Of a stretch of 64,000 nt of DNA, positions 41,561-50,062 are shown one piece after another. The notes under the pieces are model-generated. The model worked only from the letters and a program-made list of their open reading frames with translations, did not search any database and had not been told where the DNA came from. The position numbers and the translations under genes are program-made. Position 1 is the stretch's first letter, and each line of letters opens with the position of its first letter. This stretch comes from Enterobacter cloacae complex sp. ECNIH7 (GTDB lineage: Bacteria > Pseudomonadota > Gammaproteobacteria > Enterobacterales > Enterobacteriaceae): contig NZ_CP017990.1 in the NCBI RefSeq assembly GCF_002208095.1, positions 5,022,001-5,086,000 on the forward strand, given 5' to 3'.

Positions 41561-42048
41561 TACACCAACTCCGCCAGACCCCGGCTTTCGTCCTGGATAT
41601 CACGGATTGACCAGCGCACATCCCGCCACAGCGTATCGATCTGCGTGCTCAATGCCGCCGCGTGGTCTTCGCCTTTACTGGTGGTGTCAATATCGCGGTA
41701 GCCTTCAATCAACAGCGCCTTAGTGAGTGAATACACGGCGTTTTTATAGCGCCATACCTTCACGGAAGTGCCATTCACCGGACTGGCCGGAATTTCTGCT
41801 AATGACTCATAGCCCGCATCAATCTGCACCTGGCGCCACAGGAAAAGCTGATCATTAACATGGGCCACCGCTTCCACCGTTCGCGACATCAGGCGATCGG
41901 TTGTCACCTGCCCATCAAGGCGCATCGCGCGGCGTAGTTCAGCCAGCGAAATGACCGGCCAGAATGGCAGGCTTTCAACTTTCGCGCCGCCATCATCCGG
42001 CACGGGATCGGATGCTGGCCGTACTGGCTCAGTGGCTACCAGACTCAT
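41560..42048 (-). CDS. L: Head completion protein gpL
   Basis: Head completion/stabilisation protein, 162 aa (P2: 169). The ATG at 42048 has GGAG 8 bp upstream and gives MSLVATEPVRPASDPVPDDG. The family core FWPVISLAELRRAMRLDG is clear. A longer frame to 42144 extends into the M spacer and is not supported. Confidence 0.9.
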   Translation of the reverse strand: MSLVATEPVRPASDPVPDDGGAKVESLPFWPVISLAELRRAMRLDGQVTTDRLMSRTVEAVAHVNDQLFLWRQVQIDAGYESLAEIPASPVNGTSVKVWRYKNAVYSLTKALLIEGYRDIDTTSKGEDHAAALSTQIDTLWRDVRWSIRDIQDESRGLAELV

Positions 42049-42150
42049 GATCTCTACTCCGTATAAGTCAGGCGGTGGACGGCAGGACGAAGACGCGGCG
42101 TTGCCTGTTTTCGCCTGCCGTGCCGCCTGGGTGCGCGGGGGCACGTTCGG

Positions 42151-42999
42151 TTATGACGCCGCCTTCTGGCGGGCTGGCGTGGTTCTTTTCTTCGCTGCCG
42201 GCTTGCTTTTAGCGGCGGGCTTTTTGGTTTCCCGCTTCGCTTTTGGCTGGGCTGGCGGCGTTGCCGTCTGGGTTTCGGTGCTGTTTGCTTCTGGCTTGCC
42301 GTCTGCGCCGTCACCGTCAGCAGGTTGCCCGGACTTCTTAAGCGCACGTTGCAGAAGCTCAATATCACGGGTTACGCCTGCTTTTTTCGGGTTCAACACT
42401 GCCGCCTGGCGCAGGTATTCAACCGCAGCGGTAAGCGATTCAACGTTGTCAGTCAGGCGCAGCGTATACCCCAGCGCCTTAAGCAGCTTTGAGCGCACCT
42501 CATCCGGCATATCTTCGTTCAGGGTTAAGCCCCGCAATGCTTCCAGCAGGTCAGCGGCGATCGGCGCAACAGCCGGGTTAGCTTTGAATGCAGCCAGGAC
42601 GGGATCGCAAATTTCTTCCACCAGTACGGTGGCGGTGGTGCGGCGATACTGATCCGGCATCGGTAACTTATGGCGCAATACGTACTGACCAATGCGCAGG
42701 GCTTCGGCGATGTTTCCGCAGTCACAACACCAGATCATGACGGTGGTTAACACGTCGTCAGACTGGCCGGAATCTGCCGTAAGTACGCCTTCGATCCACG
42801 GCTGGTAGTCCGGCAGCAGTTCGCGTTTTAAATCCGCTTTAGCCTTCTGGGACTGGACACGGCTTAAACGGGCTTTATCCAGTCGCAGGCGGTGAAGCAT
42901 GGTTTCGTAGGCCGTCATTTCAAGCTGCGACGGCTCACGGCTGGCGTGGCGGCGTTCAGCCATCACGCGGTTAAAATGTTGTTGAGCAGGTGTCAACAT
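42151..42999 (-). CDS. M: Terminase small subunit / endonuclease gpM
   Basis: Small terminase subunit that cuts at cos. The 282-aa product (P2: 247) starts MLTPAQQHFNRVMAERR, and the core DYQPWIEGVLTADSGQSDDV matches. It has an extra C-terminal tail of about 60 residues rich in Lys, Ala and Pro (KRETKKPAAKSKPAAKKR), which may bind DNA. Confidence 0.9.
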   Translation of the reverse strand: MLTPAQQHFNRVMAERRHASREPSQLEMTAYETMLHRLRLDKARLSRVQSQKAKADLKRELLPDYQPWIEGVLTADSGQSDDVLTTVMIWCCDCGNIAEALRIGQYVLRHKLPMPDQYRRTTATVLVEEICDPVLAAFKANPAVAPIAADLLEALRGLTLNEDMPDEVRSKLLKALGYTLRLTDNVESLTAAVEYLRQAAVLNPKKAGVTRDIELLQRALKKSGQPADGDGADGKPEANSTETQTATPPAQPKAKRETKKPAAKSKPAAKKRTTPARQKAAS

Positions 43000-43041
43000 G
43001 ATGCCCCCAAAGCGGCCAGCAGTTAGCTGGCCTGCGCTGAT

Positions 43042-44088
43042 TTATGGTGCCGGTGCTGGTTCGGCGGCGGTAATGCCTTCGATCAGACAGCCGAAGCCGT
43101 AATCTTCAACAACATAGGCATCATTTGACGAACTGTAGGTAGAGACGCGGTTATATTCCGGCTCTTCCACGATACGGCGACGGTGCGCACCTTCCTGCCA
43201 GTAAATCGACAGGTTTTCCCACGAAGTGATAAACATGCTGCCATCAGGGAAGAAAGGCGCGATGAACGAAGGCAGGTTGCCGATCGTCTTACGTGATGCG
43301 ATCAACTGACCGGCCAGCGCTTCGGAGTTCGGGTTATTGGTGCTGACGGCGTTGATGATCGGGAACGAACGGCTAACCGTCAGGTTACGACCAGTGATCA
43401 CCACCAGATTGGGCGAATCTTTGTACCACTCGTCCATCAGTGAGTTAACCGCGTCATAAACCAGCGAGTCGTAGTTACCGTAATCACCTTTAGCGATCAC
43501 CTGGTTGGAATCGTCGCGGCTGGTCACGGTGATATCTTTCATGACACGTTGCGGCGCGTTTGCGCGGTACTGTTGCAGCCAGCCGATACCACAATCCTGC
43601 AAAAGCGGGTTAGCGTTGCGGTCGGACTTATCCGCGTAGCTGGTTCCGTTAAAGCCGATCATGATGCGATCAAGCGCAATACGCTGAATGATCTGATTGC
43701 TCAGTCGCTGCTGGAAATCCGGGAATTTAGCCCAGGCATCAAGCTGCGCATAAGAGGCGAAAGTATCCGCGTTCACCTTATTACAGGTGTATTTGTTCGA
43801 ATCCAGCGCCGTGACGGAAACAGGCTGGCGGCGATCGGTGGTGGAATTGTTGGTGCTGGAGATCGGCCCGCTCACACCCAGACCGATTTTTTCACCGGAC
43901 TGATCGTTAACGCCGTAGATATTAATCTTCTTCAACATTTCGGAAGACTGCTGCACCTTGTCTTCAAGCGTCTGCTCAACGCTCGGATCAATGCTGAACG
44001 CCTTTGTTACGTGGGATTTGTTGATGTGATTGAGTTCGGCCTGTCGCTCAAGATACGCATCAAACAATTCACGGGTAGAATTACGCAT
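43042..44088 (-). CDS. N: Major capsid protein precursor gpN
   Basis: Capsid subunit, processed at the N-terminus by the gpO protease in P2. The 348-aa product (P2: 357) begins MRNSTRELFDAYLERQAELN, the hallmark P2-type capsid start. TDRRQPVSVTALDSNKYTC matches the fold core. Sits between O and M as in P2. Confidence 0.95.
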   Translation of the reverse strand: MRNSTRELFDAYLERQAELNHINKSHVTKAFSIDPSVEQTLEDKVQQSSEMLKKINIYGVNDQSGEKIGLGVSGPISSTNNSTTDRRQPVSVTALDSNKYTCNKVNADTFASYAQLDAWAKFPDFQQRLSNQIIQRIALDRIMIGFNGTSYADKSDRNANPLLQDCGIGWLQQYRANAPQRVMKDITVTSRDDSNQVIAKGDYGNYDSLVYDAVNSLMDEWYKDSPNLVVITGRNLTVSRSFPIINAVSTNNPNSEALAGQLIASRKTIGNLPSFIAPFFPDGSMFITSWENLSIYWQEGAHRRRIVEEPEYNRVSTYSSSNDAYVVEDYGFGCLIEGITAAEPAPAP

Positions 44089-44128
44089 AGTTATTTTTCC
44101 TGTACTGTTCCTTCGTTACTGACGGCGA

Positions 44129-44974
44129 TCAGCAGTCAGCAAGCTGGGCGTTAGATTTTTCAGTTGCGCCGGTCGCTTCCGGACGGCGGTATTTGCTGGC
44201 GTCCTGGGTAGAAAGCTGCGCTTTCATCTCGTCGAACTCAGAGCGCAACTTCTCCACCGCTTCGGCGGTCTGCTTATTCTTAAGCTGCCCTGCGCTCAGT
44301 TTTTCCACCTTGTCCAGCAATTCACCCTGGCTTTCTGCTACCAGTTCAACCGCCTGGCGAATATCGCCATTTTCACGATCGAAGTGCTGGCGGGTTCCGG
44401 TCAGCATTTCCTTGATACGGGAAAAGAAATTCTTCCCGGTGTCGGACGCTGGCGGCTCTTCCTGCGCAAATTCAAGGGATGATTCCAGGGTTTCAGTGAA
44501 GAAGCATTCAGGTGCGTAGTGACGCGCGGCCAGTGGGTTGGCGCTGGCGTTCTGGGTGCAAAACTTCATCATTTCGGTGCCCAGGCTTGCCGGGTTATCG
44601 GTACAGGCCAGCCCCATAAGGTAGGCTTTGCCGGTGTCGGCAAAGGACGGATGCACCTCAATGCTATGGTAGATTTTCTGACGTTTCTTCTTCAGTTCGA
44701 CCAGTTCATCCGTGGCGTCCACCTTCACCAGAAGCGCCAACTTGCCCTTTAACTGGCCTTCGGCGATTTCTTCATATTTCGTTTCAGCAACGTCGCCGTA
44801 AGCACGAAAATCACTGTTTGGAGACCAGCCTAAAATGTGTTCCAGATTGACGCGGGCGCCATAGACCTGGGGATCGTACTGCTCGGCCATTTCGATAATG
44901 TGCTGACGTTCCAGCACACGGCCATCACAGGTTGCGCCTTCGACTGCGACGCGGAAAAAATTTGTCATTGGCAT
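44129..44974 (-). CDS. O: Capsid scaffolding protein / maturation protease gpO
   Basis: Internal scaffold and serine protease that processes capsid proteins. From the ATG at 44974 (MPMTNFFRVAVEGATCDGRV) the product is 281 aa (P2: 284). The N-terminal protease part includes VYGARVNLEHILGW, whose His lies in the catalytic region, and VGL-type ASLGTEMMKF. The C-terminal scaffold part is a coiled coil (about residues 215-260). A frame running on to 45451 crosses into P antisense and is rejected as start. Confidence 0.92.
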   Translation of the reverse strand: MPMTNFFRVAVEGATCDGRVLERQHIIEMAEQYDPQVYGARVNLEHILGWSPNSDFRAYGDVAETKYEEIAEGQLKGKLALLVKVDATDELVELKKKRQKIYHSIEVHPSFADTGKAYLMGLACTDNPASLGTEMMKFCTQNASANPLAARHYAPECFFTETLESSLEFAQEEPPASDTGKNFFSRIKEMLTGTRQHFDRENGDIRQAVELVAESQGELLDKVEKLSAGQLKNKQTAEAVEKLRSEFDEMKAQLSTQDASKYRRPEATGATEKSNAQLADC

Positions 44975-45062
44975 GGTGACAAAGCTCCGGGTTGGTAAGC
45001 GATTGATATTAACCAGTGCCCCAATCATTCCCTTTGCAGCCGGAAGGCGCAAAGCCTTCACT

Positions 45063-45082
45063 TTGTCGGACTCAGGCGACAA
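45063..45082. promoter_or_regulatory. Ogr box between O and P (divergent late promoters)
   Basis: TTGT-N12-ACAA. Leftward, AATGAT at about 45022-45027 would serve as the -10 for O, with a start near 45016. Rightward the box is followed by TTGTTG and a (CG)n tract at 45100-45108, as at V and D. A start 55 bp from the centre would fall at about 45127, directly at the P start codon. Confidence 0.82.
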
Positions 45083-45127
45083 CCAGCGGCGATATTGTTG
45101 CGCGCGCGAGCGCGATAGCCTGTTGCC

Positions 45128-46840
45128 ATGAATACAGCCGAAGACCTCAGCACAAAAGCCAAAAGCCTCTACTGGCAGGCGTTTAGCATCACTCAGATTT
45201 CTAAGGAAATCGGGGTGAGCATTAACACGATCTACAGTTGGCGCCGCCGCTATGAATGGGATAAAGCCACCCCCATGCAGCGGGTGCAGGATCGCACGCA
45301 CGTTCGTTACCTGCGCCTGGTGGAAAAGGACGACAAAACCCCGAAGGACTTCAAAGAAATTGACCTGCTGGCGCGCCAGCTTGACCGCTTTGAACGGCAT
45401 GAGCGACGCGACCAGGAGAAAGAGAAAAAGGCGAAGACCCCGAAAAACCATTTCACCGAAGAACAGATAACCCAGCTTCGCGCCCTGGTCTTTGATTCGC
45501 TATACGAGCATCAAAAACGCTGGTTCAAACAGTGGAACCGGCGTAACCGCTTTATCCTCAAATCGCGCCAGATTGGTGCCACCTGGTACTTTGCCCGCGA
45601 AGCACTGTTGCGTGCGCTGGAAACCGGAAATAACCAGATATTCCTGTCAGCCAGCCGCGCCCAGGCGTTCCAGTTCAAGCGGTTCATACAGAAGCTGGCA
45701 CAGGAAATCGGTGTAGAACTCAAAGGCGGCGACGCCATCGTATTGAGCAACGGCGCAACACTGTACTTTCTCGGCACCTCTGCCGCGACGGCACAGAGCT
45801 ACACCGGCGATCTGTACATGGATGAAGCCTTCTGGATCAGCAACTTCATCAACCTGCGTAAAGTCGCCGCAGGCATGGCGACCCACAAAGGGCTACGCCG
45901 CACCTACTTTTCGACACCTTCCAGTGAAGAACATGAAGCCTATCCCTTCTGGACTGGCGATCAGTTCAATAAGCACCGTTCACGGGCCGATCGGGTGGAT
46001 ATCGACACCAGTTATAAGACGCTCAAAAACGGCAAGCTGGGCGGGGATAACATCTGGCGCCAGATAGTTACGCTGGAAGACGCCGTGAAGCTCGGCTTCG
46101 ATCTGGTTGATACCGATGAAATCCGTAACGAAAACTCCCCCGACGAATACGCCAACCTGTACGGCTGCATGTTCGTTAAAGCCGGGGAACGCGCCTTCGA
46201 CTACAACGCAATTCTGGGCTGCGGCGTTGATGGCTACATGCCGGACGCATGGCCGGACTGGAACCCGTTTGCACCCCGCCCGCTGGGTAATCGCCCTGTC
46301 TGGGTTAGCTATGACCCCAACGGCAGCAGCGGCAAAGGCGACAGCGCCGGGCTGGTTGTGCTGGCACCGCCAGCCGTGCCGGGTGGTAAGTTCCGCGCGG
46401 TAGAACGCCACCAGTTACGCGGCATGGAGTACGAAGAGCAGGCCAAATTTATTAAAGAGATCACCACCCGCTACAACGTGCAGCACATTGCTATCGACGG
46501 CACAGGGATCGGCGATGCGGTTTATCAACTGGTGATCAAGTTCTTCCCGCAGGCGGTTAAATACAACTATTCACCGGTTCTTAAGCGGTCGATGGTGCTC
46601 AAAATGTTGATGGTCATTCGTGCCGGGCGCTTTGAGTTCGACGCCGGAATGATGGATCTCGCACAGTCGTTTATGACCGTGCGTAAAGTCACCGCAGGCG
46701 GCGTTATTACCTACCAGTCCGATCGGGCCCGTGGGAGCAATCACGGCGATCTGGCATGGGCAACTATGCAGGGCATTTACAACGAACCGATCGGCGCGGA
46801 AGTGACCGGCGATAACGGCAGTTTTGTGGAGGAGTTTTAA
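45128..46840 (+). CDS. P: Terminase large subunit, ATPase gpP
   Basis: Packaging ATPase/nuclease that moves DNA into the head. The 570-aa product (P2: 590) has an N-terminal HTH-like segment (ISKEIGVSINTIYSWRRRY). The ATP-binding region is LKSRQIGATWYFAREALLRA, and the Walker-B-like strand is DLYMDEAFWI. The C-terminal nuclease part has WVSYDPNGSSGKGDSAGLVV. I see no ribosome site before the ATG, and the predicted transcript start is almost on it, so leaderless translation is possible. Confidence 0.94.
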   Translation: MNTAEDLSTKAKSLYWQAFSITQISKEIGVSINTIYSWRRRYEWDKATPMQRVQDRTHVRYLRLVEKDDKTPKDFKEIDLLARQLDRFERHERRDQEKEKKAKTPKNHFTEEQITQLRALVFDSLYEHQKRWFKQWNRRNRFILKSRQIGATWYFAREALLRALETGNNQIFLSASRAQAFQFKRFIQKLAQEIGVELKGGDAIVLSNGATLYFLGTSAATAQSYTGDLYMDEAFWISNFINLRKVAAGMATHKGLRRTYFSTPSSEEHEAYPFWTGDQFNKHRSRADRVDIDTSYKTLKNGKLGGDNIWRQIVTLEDAVKLGFDLVDTDEIRNENSPDEYANLYGCMFVKAGERAFDYNAILGCGVDGYMPDAWPDWNPFAPRPLGNRPVWVSYDPNGSSGKGDSAGLVVLAPPAVPGGKFRAVERHQLRGMEYEEQAKFIKEITTRYNVQHIAIDGTGIGDAVYQLVIKFFPQAVKYNYSPVLKRSMVLKMLMVIRAGRFEFDAGMMDLAQSFMTVRKVTAGGVITYQSDRARGSNHGDLAWATMQGIYNEPIGAEVTGDNGSFVEEF

Positions 46841-47890
46841 TTGAGCGGCAAAAAGAAATTCAGGGCGCCAACTGCTGCGCCAGCCAGCACGGCCAGCAAC
46901 GCAGCCACCCCGCTGGAAAGCGTGGAATCTTTCAGCTTTGGCGACCCGATCGCAGTCAACGATCGCGCGTCTCTTATGGAGTGCCTCGAATGCCATAATA
47001 ATGGCCGCTGGTATGAACCACCGATCAGCCCTTACGGGCTGGCGCGCATGTTCGACGTTGCCGCCTATCACCAGTCACCGCTGATATTTAAACGCAATGT
47101 TATCGCCAGTTGCTACATACCACACCCGCTATTGACCCGGCAGGAGTTCACCGCCTGGGTGCAGGATTATTTAATTTTTGGTAACTGTTACATGGAATGC
47201 CGCCGCAACCGACTCGGCCAGCCGATTGAACTGCGGCACAGCCAGGCGAAATATACGCGGCGCGGCATAGACCCGGCGCAATTCTGGTTTGTTCCGCGCT
47301 ACGTTGACGATCACGCGTTCGAACCGGGCAGCGTCTGCCAGATCAAGAACCCCAGCCCGCACCAGGAGATCTACGGCGCGCCGGAATATCTGGCCGCACT
47401 ACAAAGCGCCATGCTGAACGGTGAAGCAACGGTGTTCCGCCGCAACTACTACATTAACGGCAGTCATGCGGGTGTGATCGTCTACCTCACCGACCCGGTA
47501 GCGAATAATAACGATGTGGAAAAGCTTAAGAAGTCGCTGAAAGATGCACGTGGCAACGGTGCTTTTAAAAACCTGTTTGTCTACGCGGCGGGCGGAAAAA
47601 AAGACGGCCTGCAAATTATGCCGTTCAGCCAGGTGGCGGCGAAGGATGAGTTTACCGGCATCAAAGACGCCACCCGAGACGACCTGTTAGCCGCGCACCG
47701 CGTACCGCCCGTTCTGATGGGGGTAATGCCGAATAACTCCGGTGGCTTCGGCGACGTAGAGAAAGCGGCGAAGGTGTTTTCCATCAACGAACTGGCCCCG
47801 ATACAAGAAAGCCTGAAAGAGTTAAACGACTGGCTGGGGATCGACGTGGTGCGCTTCAACCCTTACGCACTGTTGCAGGCAGCAATCTGA
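46841..47890 (+). CDS. Q: Portal protein gpQ
   Basis: Dodecameric portal through which DNA enters and leaves the head. The 349-aa product is read from a TTG that directly follows the P stop, with GAGGAG 6 bp upstream. Family blocks are NGRWYEPPISPYGLARMFD, YYINGSHAGVIVYLTDP and RVPPVLMGVMPNNSGGFGDV. Coupled translation with P is likely. Confidence 0.95.
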   Translation: MSGKKKFRAPTAAPASTASNAATPLESVESFSFGDPIAVNDRASLMECLECHNNGRWYEPPISPYGLARMFDVAAYHQSPLIFKRNVIASCYIPHPLLTRQEFTAWVQDYLIFGNCYMECRRNRLGQPIELRHSQAKYTRRGIDPAQFWFVPRYVDDHAFEPGSVCQIKNPSPHQEIYGAPEYLAALQSAMLNGEATVFRRNYYINGSHAGVIVYLTDPVANNNDVEKLKKSLKDARGNGAFKNLFVYAAGGKKDGLQIMPFSQVAAKDEFTGIKDATRDDLLAAHRVPPVLMGVMPNNSGGFGDVEKAAKVFSINELAPIQESLKELNDWLGIDVVRFNPYALLQAAI

Positions 47891-48100
47891 CGCCAGCCCG
47901 GACACACCCACCACCACCGTGGAACGGCCAGCACGGCCGCAACTGACCACACCGCACGTAAGCCCCTCAGCAGCCCGCTGGCAGGGGCTTTTCTTTTGCC
48001 TCAAACCACCACGACGAACCGAAAACGACGCAGCAGCGAGGCGCAGCGGCGCGAAAATCGGCGCAGATAATACCGACCCTATCCCACCCCTCAGCGCGCG

Positions 48101-48119
48101 CTCATTCCCCCGCCTCGCC
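48101..48119. other. cos: cos site (cohesive-end core)
   Basis: On the minus strand the core reads GGCGAGGCGGGGGAATGAG. P2 and 186 cohesive ends, as I recall them, begin GGCGAGGCGGGG and GGCGTGGCGGGG, so the first 12 bases match P2. The position between Q and the right-end accessory genes is where P2 carries cos. It supports packaging by cohesive-end cutting. Confidence 0.85.
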
Positions 48120-48143
48120 CGCACGCAGAAACCCCGCTTTTTT

Positions 48144-48240
48144 GTGCAAATGTGCAGACCAGCGGAAGGCCCGCCCCGCCTGGCCTGCCCTGATAATACG
48201 AATGTCGAAATATTTGTGCATTTACGTGCAATTTTTTGCA
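48144..48240. repeat. Phased GTGCA repeats next to cos
   Basis: GTGCA at 48144, 48152, 48216 and 48226, and TTGCA at 48236. The last three start exactly 10 bp apart, i.e. on one face of the helix. They lie 25-120 bp from the cos core and may be terminase-binding sites by analogy with cosB of lambda; this is inference. Confidence 0.5.
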
Positions 48241-48260
48241 GTGTTTTTGACGCAATAAAA

Positions 48261-48279
48261 AAGGGCTTTGTTAGCCCTT
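48261..48279. terminator. Terminator after the PIN-like gene
   Basis: AAGGGCT-TTGTT-AGCCCTT hairpin with A-rich and T-rich flanks on both sides, directly after the PIN-like gene's stop. Can act in both directions. Confidence 0.8.
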
Positions 48280-48285
48280 AATTTT

Positions 48286-48924
48286 TTACCTTCCCCACTC
48301 ACGATCAGGAAGTCGATCTTTGAAGGCAAGGTAATCGTAAAACTCACGAGTATGGGAAAAAATACATTCGCACATTGCAGCGCCTGCGTTTGAAAGAGCC
48401 AATTTCAACATGCCGTCAGGTTTAGGATTGCTCACCAAATTTTCATAAACTTGAGCCTGATCTGTACCGTGGACACATAACAAAAGCGACGACTCAAATG
48501 TAACAACGGCATCCAATAAGCGCTGATGAACCACGGCAAGGGCTGGTTGGTTTGCAACAATTGCATTCAAACAGCGGCGATCACCTGTCATGAAAATGGC
48601 TTCCGGGTTCTCTATGCACGATGCAAGCAATAGCTGCTCGCCTACATCAATTCCGGGCACACTCCCCAAAAGCTCAATAAGCTGGGAATCTTGAACTTCC
48701 GGGATATCCTGCACAGATTCGATGAAGGCACCCACCTGCTCGTAAACAACCTGACTACCACATTTCCTGATCGCTTTATCAGGGTTTTTCGGCAGAAGCT
48801 GAAAACGAGCAGCAGGGTTAATGAAGATCTGTTCGGGGGGCTGGTTAAAAACCACTGGCAGTTGTGATAAAAGATTGCACTGTGCCAGCTTCAAAATGAC
48901 ATCATTGTCAGAAAGAACAATCAC
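48286..48924 (-). CDS. PIN-like nuclease domain protein, candidate toxin
   Basis: The 212-aa protein is read from a GTG start with GGGGAG 6 bp upstream, overlapping the end of the metallopeptidase gene, so translation is coupled. The acidic residues of a PIN fold are visible: Asp6/Asp8 in MIVLSDNDVILKLA, Glu96 in IDVGEQLLLASC and Asp115 in FMTGDRRCLNAI. PIN domains are usually Mg-dependent RNases and often toxins. I cannot name the exact family. Partnered with an ImmA/IrrE-type gene in the P2 slot used for anti-phage genes, its role may be toxin or defence effector. Confidence 0.68.
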   Translation of the reverse strand: MIVLSDNDVILKLAQCNLLSQLPVVFNQPPEQIFINPAARFQLLPKNPDKAIRKCGSQVVYEQVGAFIESVQDIPEVQDSQLIELLGSVPGIDVGEQLLLASCIENPEAIFMTGDRRCLNAIVANQPALAVVHQRLLDAVVTFESSLLLCVHGTDQAQVYENLVSNPKPDGMLKLALSNAGAAMCECIFSHTREFYDYLAFKDRLPDREWGR

Positions 48925-48927
48925 TTA

Positions 48928-49926
48928 TTACTCCCCGATTAGATTTTCTAAAACCTTAAGATCATCTTCGTGGATATTGTCTAGATCCATTCCGCTTTTC
49001 ATCATGGCTCTTACAAAGTCCTGATCAGACTCCTTGCCTGCGCAAAGCATTTTAACGGCGTTAACAGCAGCACCCCAACGGTTCTGGGCAAAACCATAGT
49101 TGAGTGCAATGTGCGTAGGATCAATGTGGTTGCAACTACCGTACATCTGGGCAGCACGAGCCAAACCAGCAGCATTAAGCGCGCCAGCAGTTGGAACGAT
49201 ACGTAGAGACTTCTGGCCCGAAATTACCTGGAAGGCAAATTCGTTGGCTTCTTTCTCTATGTTATCAGTCGAAGCATTCTCAATTTTTGCATCAATATGG
49301 CACTGCCCGTTCTCTGCGTTCAGATGCCCTCTGGCGATATGACCTAACTCGTGAGCAAGATCAAACAGCATGTAGCCATATTTCTGAGGCTGAGTAAGAA
49401 CGATCACCGGGCGCCCGTGGCTCATTAATGCCAGTCCGGCCATTTTCTTTGCCGCTTGCGGGAAAGATTTTAGATAAACAACAGGAATGCCAATTGAATG
49501 GCAGTACGATACTAGGCCACCGAGTGATACCCATGATTCCTTTGTGAGGATTTGGGTTCTTATCGCCAAAGGATCCAGCACTGCACTGGCATCGTAAGGG
49601 ACTTTGAAATTAGACGCGACAATACCGGCCGCAGTATAGGCAACAGCAGTAGCGATATCTAAATCGTTCTCGGCTACATTTTGGCGATGTTTATATTTAT
49701 GGTTTCCACCAAAATTAAAGCATACCCCTTCGCTACCATCTTTCAGGCTATCCGGGAGAATGCTAAACATACGCGCAAGGTGCAGGCACGCATACTGCCG
49801 CCCTGATGGGGTGTCAGCAAGCTTCTCATCCCACCAGTCAGGCAACAACCTGCGGATGTAAGAGAGATTAAACCCGGCCCGGCCGAATTTAGAATATATC
49901 TGACTCATCTGATTATGGTTCGTCAT
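48928..49926 (-). CDS. ImmA/IrrE-type metallopeptidase, candidate antitoxin or sensor
   Basis: The 332-aa protein has the gluzincin motif HELGH (His192, Glu193, His196) and a downstream EKEANEFA helix whose Glu (about 226) is the expected third zinc ligand. This pairing is diagnostic of the ImmA/IrrE (COG2856-like) family. The N-terminal 70 residues (LLPDWWDEKLADTPSGRQYA) form a separate conserved-looking domain; no clear HTH is seen. It has a strong ribosome site (TAGGAGG) and is first in an operon with the PIN-like gene. AT-richer than the phage core (a 60-base line at 49441 counted about 38% GC, against about 62% at 46261), suggesting acquisition from elsewhere. Confidence 0.8.
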   Translation of the reverse strand: MTNHNQMSQIYSKFGRAGFNLSYIRRLLPDWWDEKLADTPSGRQYACLHLARMFSILPDSLKDGSEGVCFNFGGNHKYKHRQNVAENDLDIATAVAYTAAGIVASNFKVPYDASAVLDPLAIRTQILTKESWVSLGGLVSYCHSIGIPVVYLKSFPQAAKKMAGLALMSHGRPVIVLTQPQKYGYMLFDLAHELGHIARGHLNAENGQCHIDAKIENASTDNIEKEANEFAFQVISGQKSLRIVPTAGALNAAGLARAAQMYGSCNHIDPTHIALNYGFAQNRWGAAVNAVKMLCAGKESDQDFVRAMMKSGMDLDNIHEDDLKVLENLIGE

Positions 49927-49999
49927 AAGAGCCTCCTAACTGCGTGTGTAAGCGAAATGCCGTTTATTATTAGCTTAGTTATGACACAAAAGCGCGCAC

Positions 50000-50027
50000 A
50001 CTATAAGCAGAAAACGGCGAAAGTCAT
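50000..50027 (-). promoter_or_regulatory. Promoter of the metallopeptidase/PIN operon
   Basis: On the minus strand: -35 ATGACT (50022-50027), 16-bp spacer, -10 TATAGT (50000-50005). A perfect 9-bp inverted repeat AGTTATGAC (49977-49985) and GTCATAACT (50023-50031) brackets it and could be an operator. The gap is otherwise free of genes. Confidence 0.6.
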
Positions 50028-50062
50028 AACTATTTCGGTTGTGTGAAAAATGGATATTTGCT

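Larger units (their letters stand above)
47891..48285. other. Q-to-accessory intergenic region carrying cos
   Basis: A 395-bp gene-free stretch. It contains a degenerate AGCACGGCC-type copy of the 38-bp repeat near 47930, the cos core at 48101-48119, phased GTGCA repeats at 48144-48240 and a terminator at 48261-48279. I see no open frame with coding character here. Confidence 0.7.

Noticed and set aside
42049..42150. Extension of gpL upstream to 42144
   Set aside because: The extra residues have no ribosome site and lie in the gap after M; the ATG at 42048 has GGAG at a good distance.
44962..44982. Second TTGT...ACAA dyad at the start of gene O
   Set aside because: The spacer is 13 rather than 12 and the site spans the O start codon, so it does not fit an Ogr box.
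44975..45451. Longer start for gpO reaching 45451
   Set aside because: The extension crosses the late promoter and runs antisense to gpP; the start at 44974 gives the P2-like N-terminus and length.
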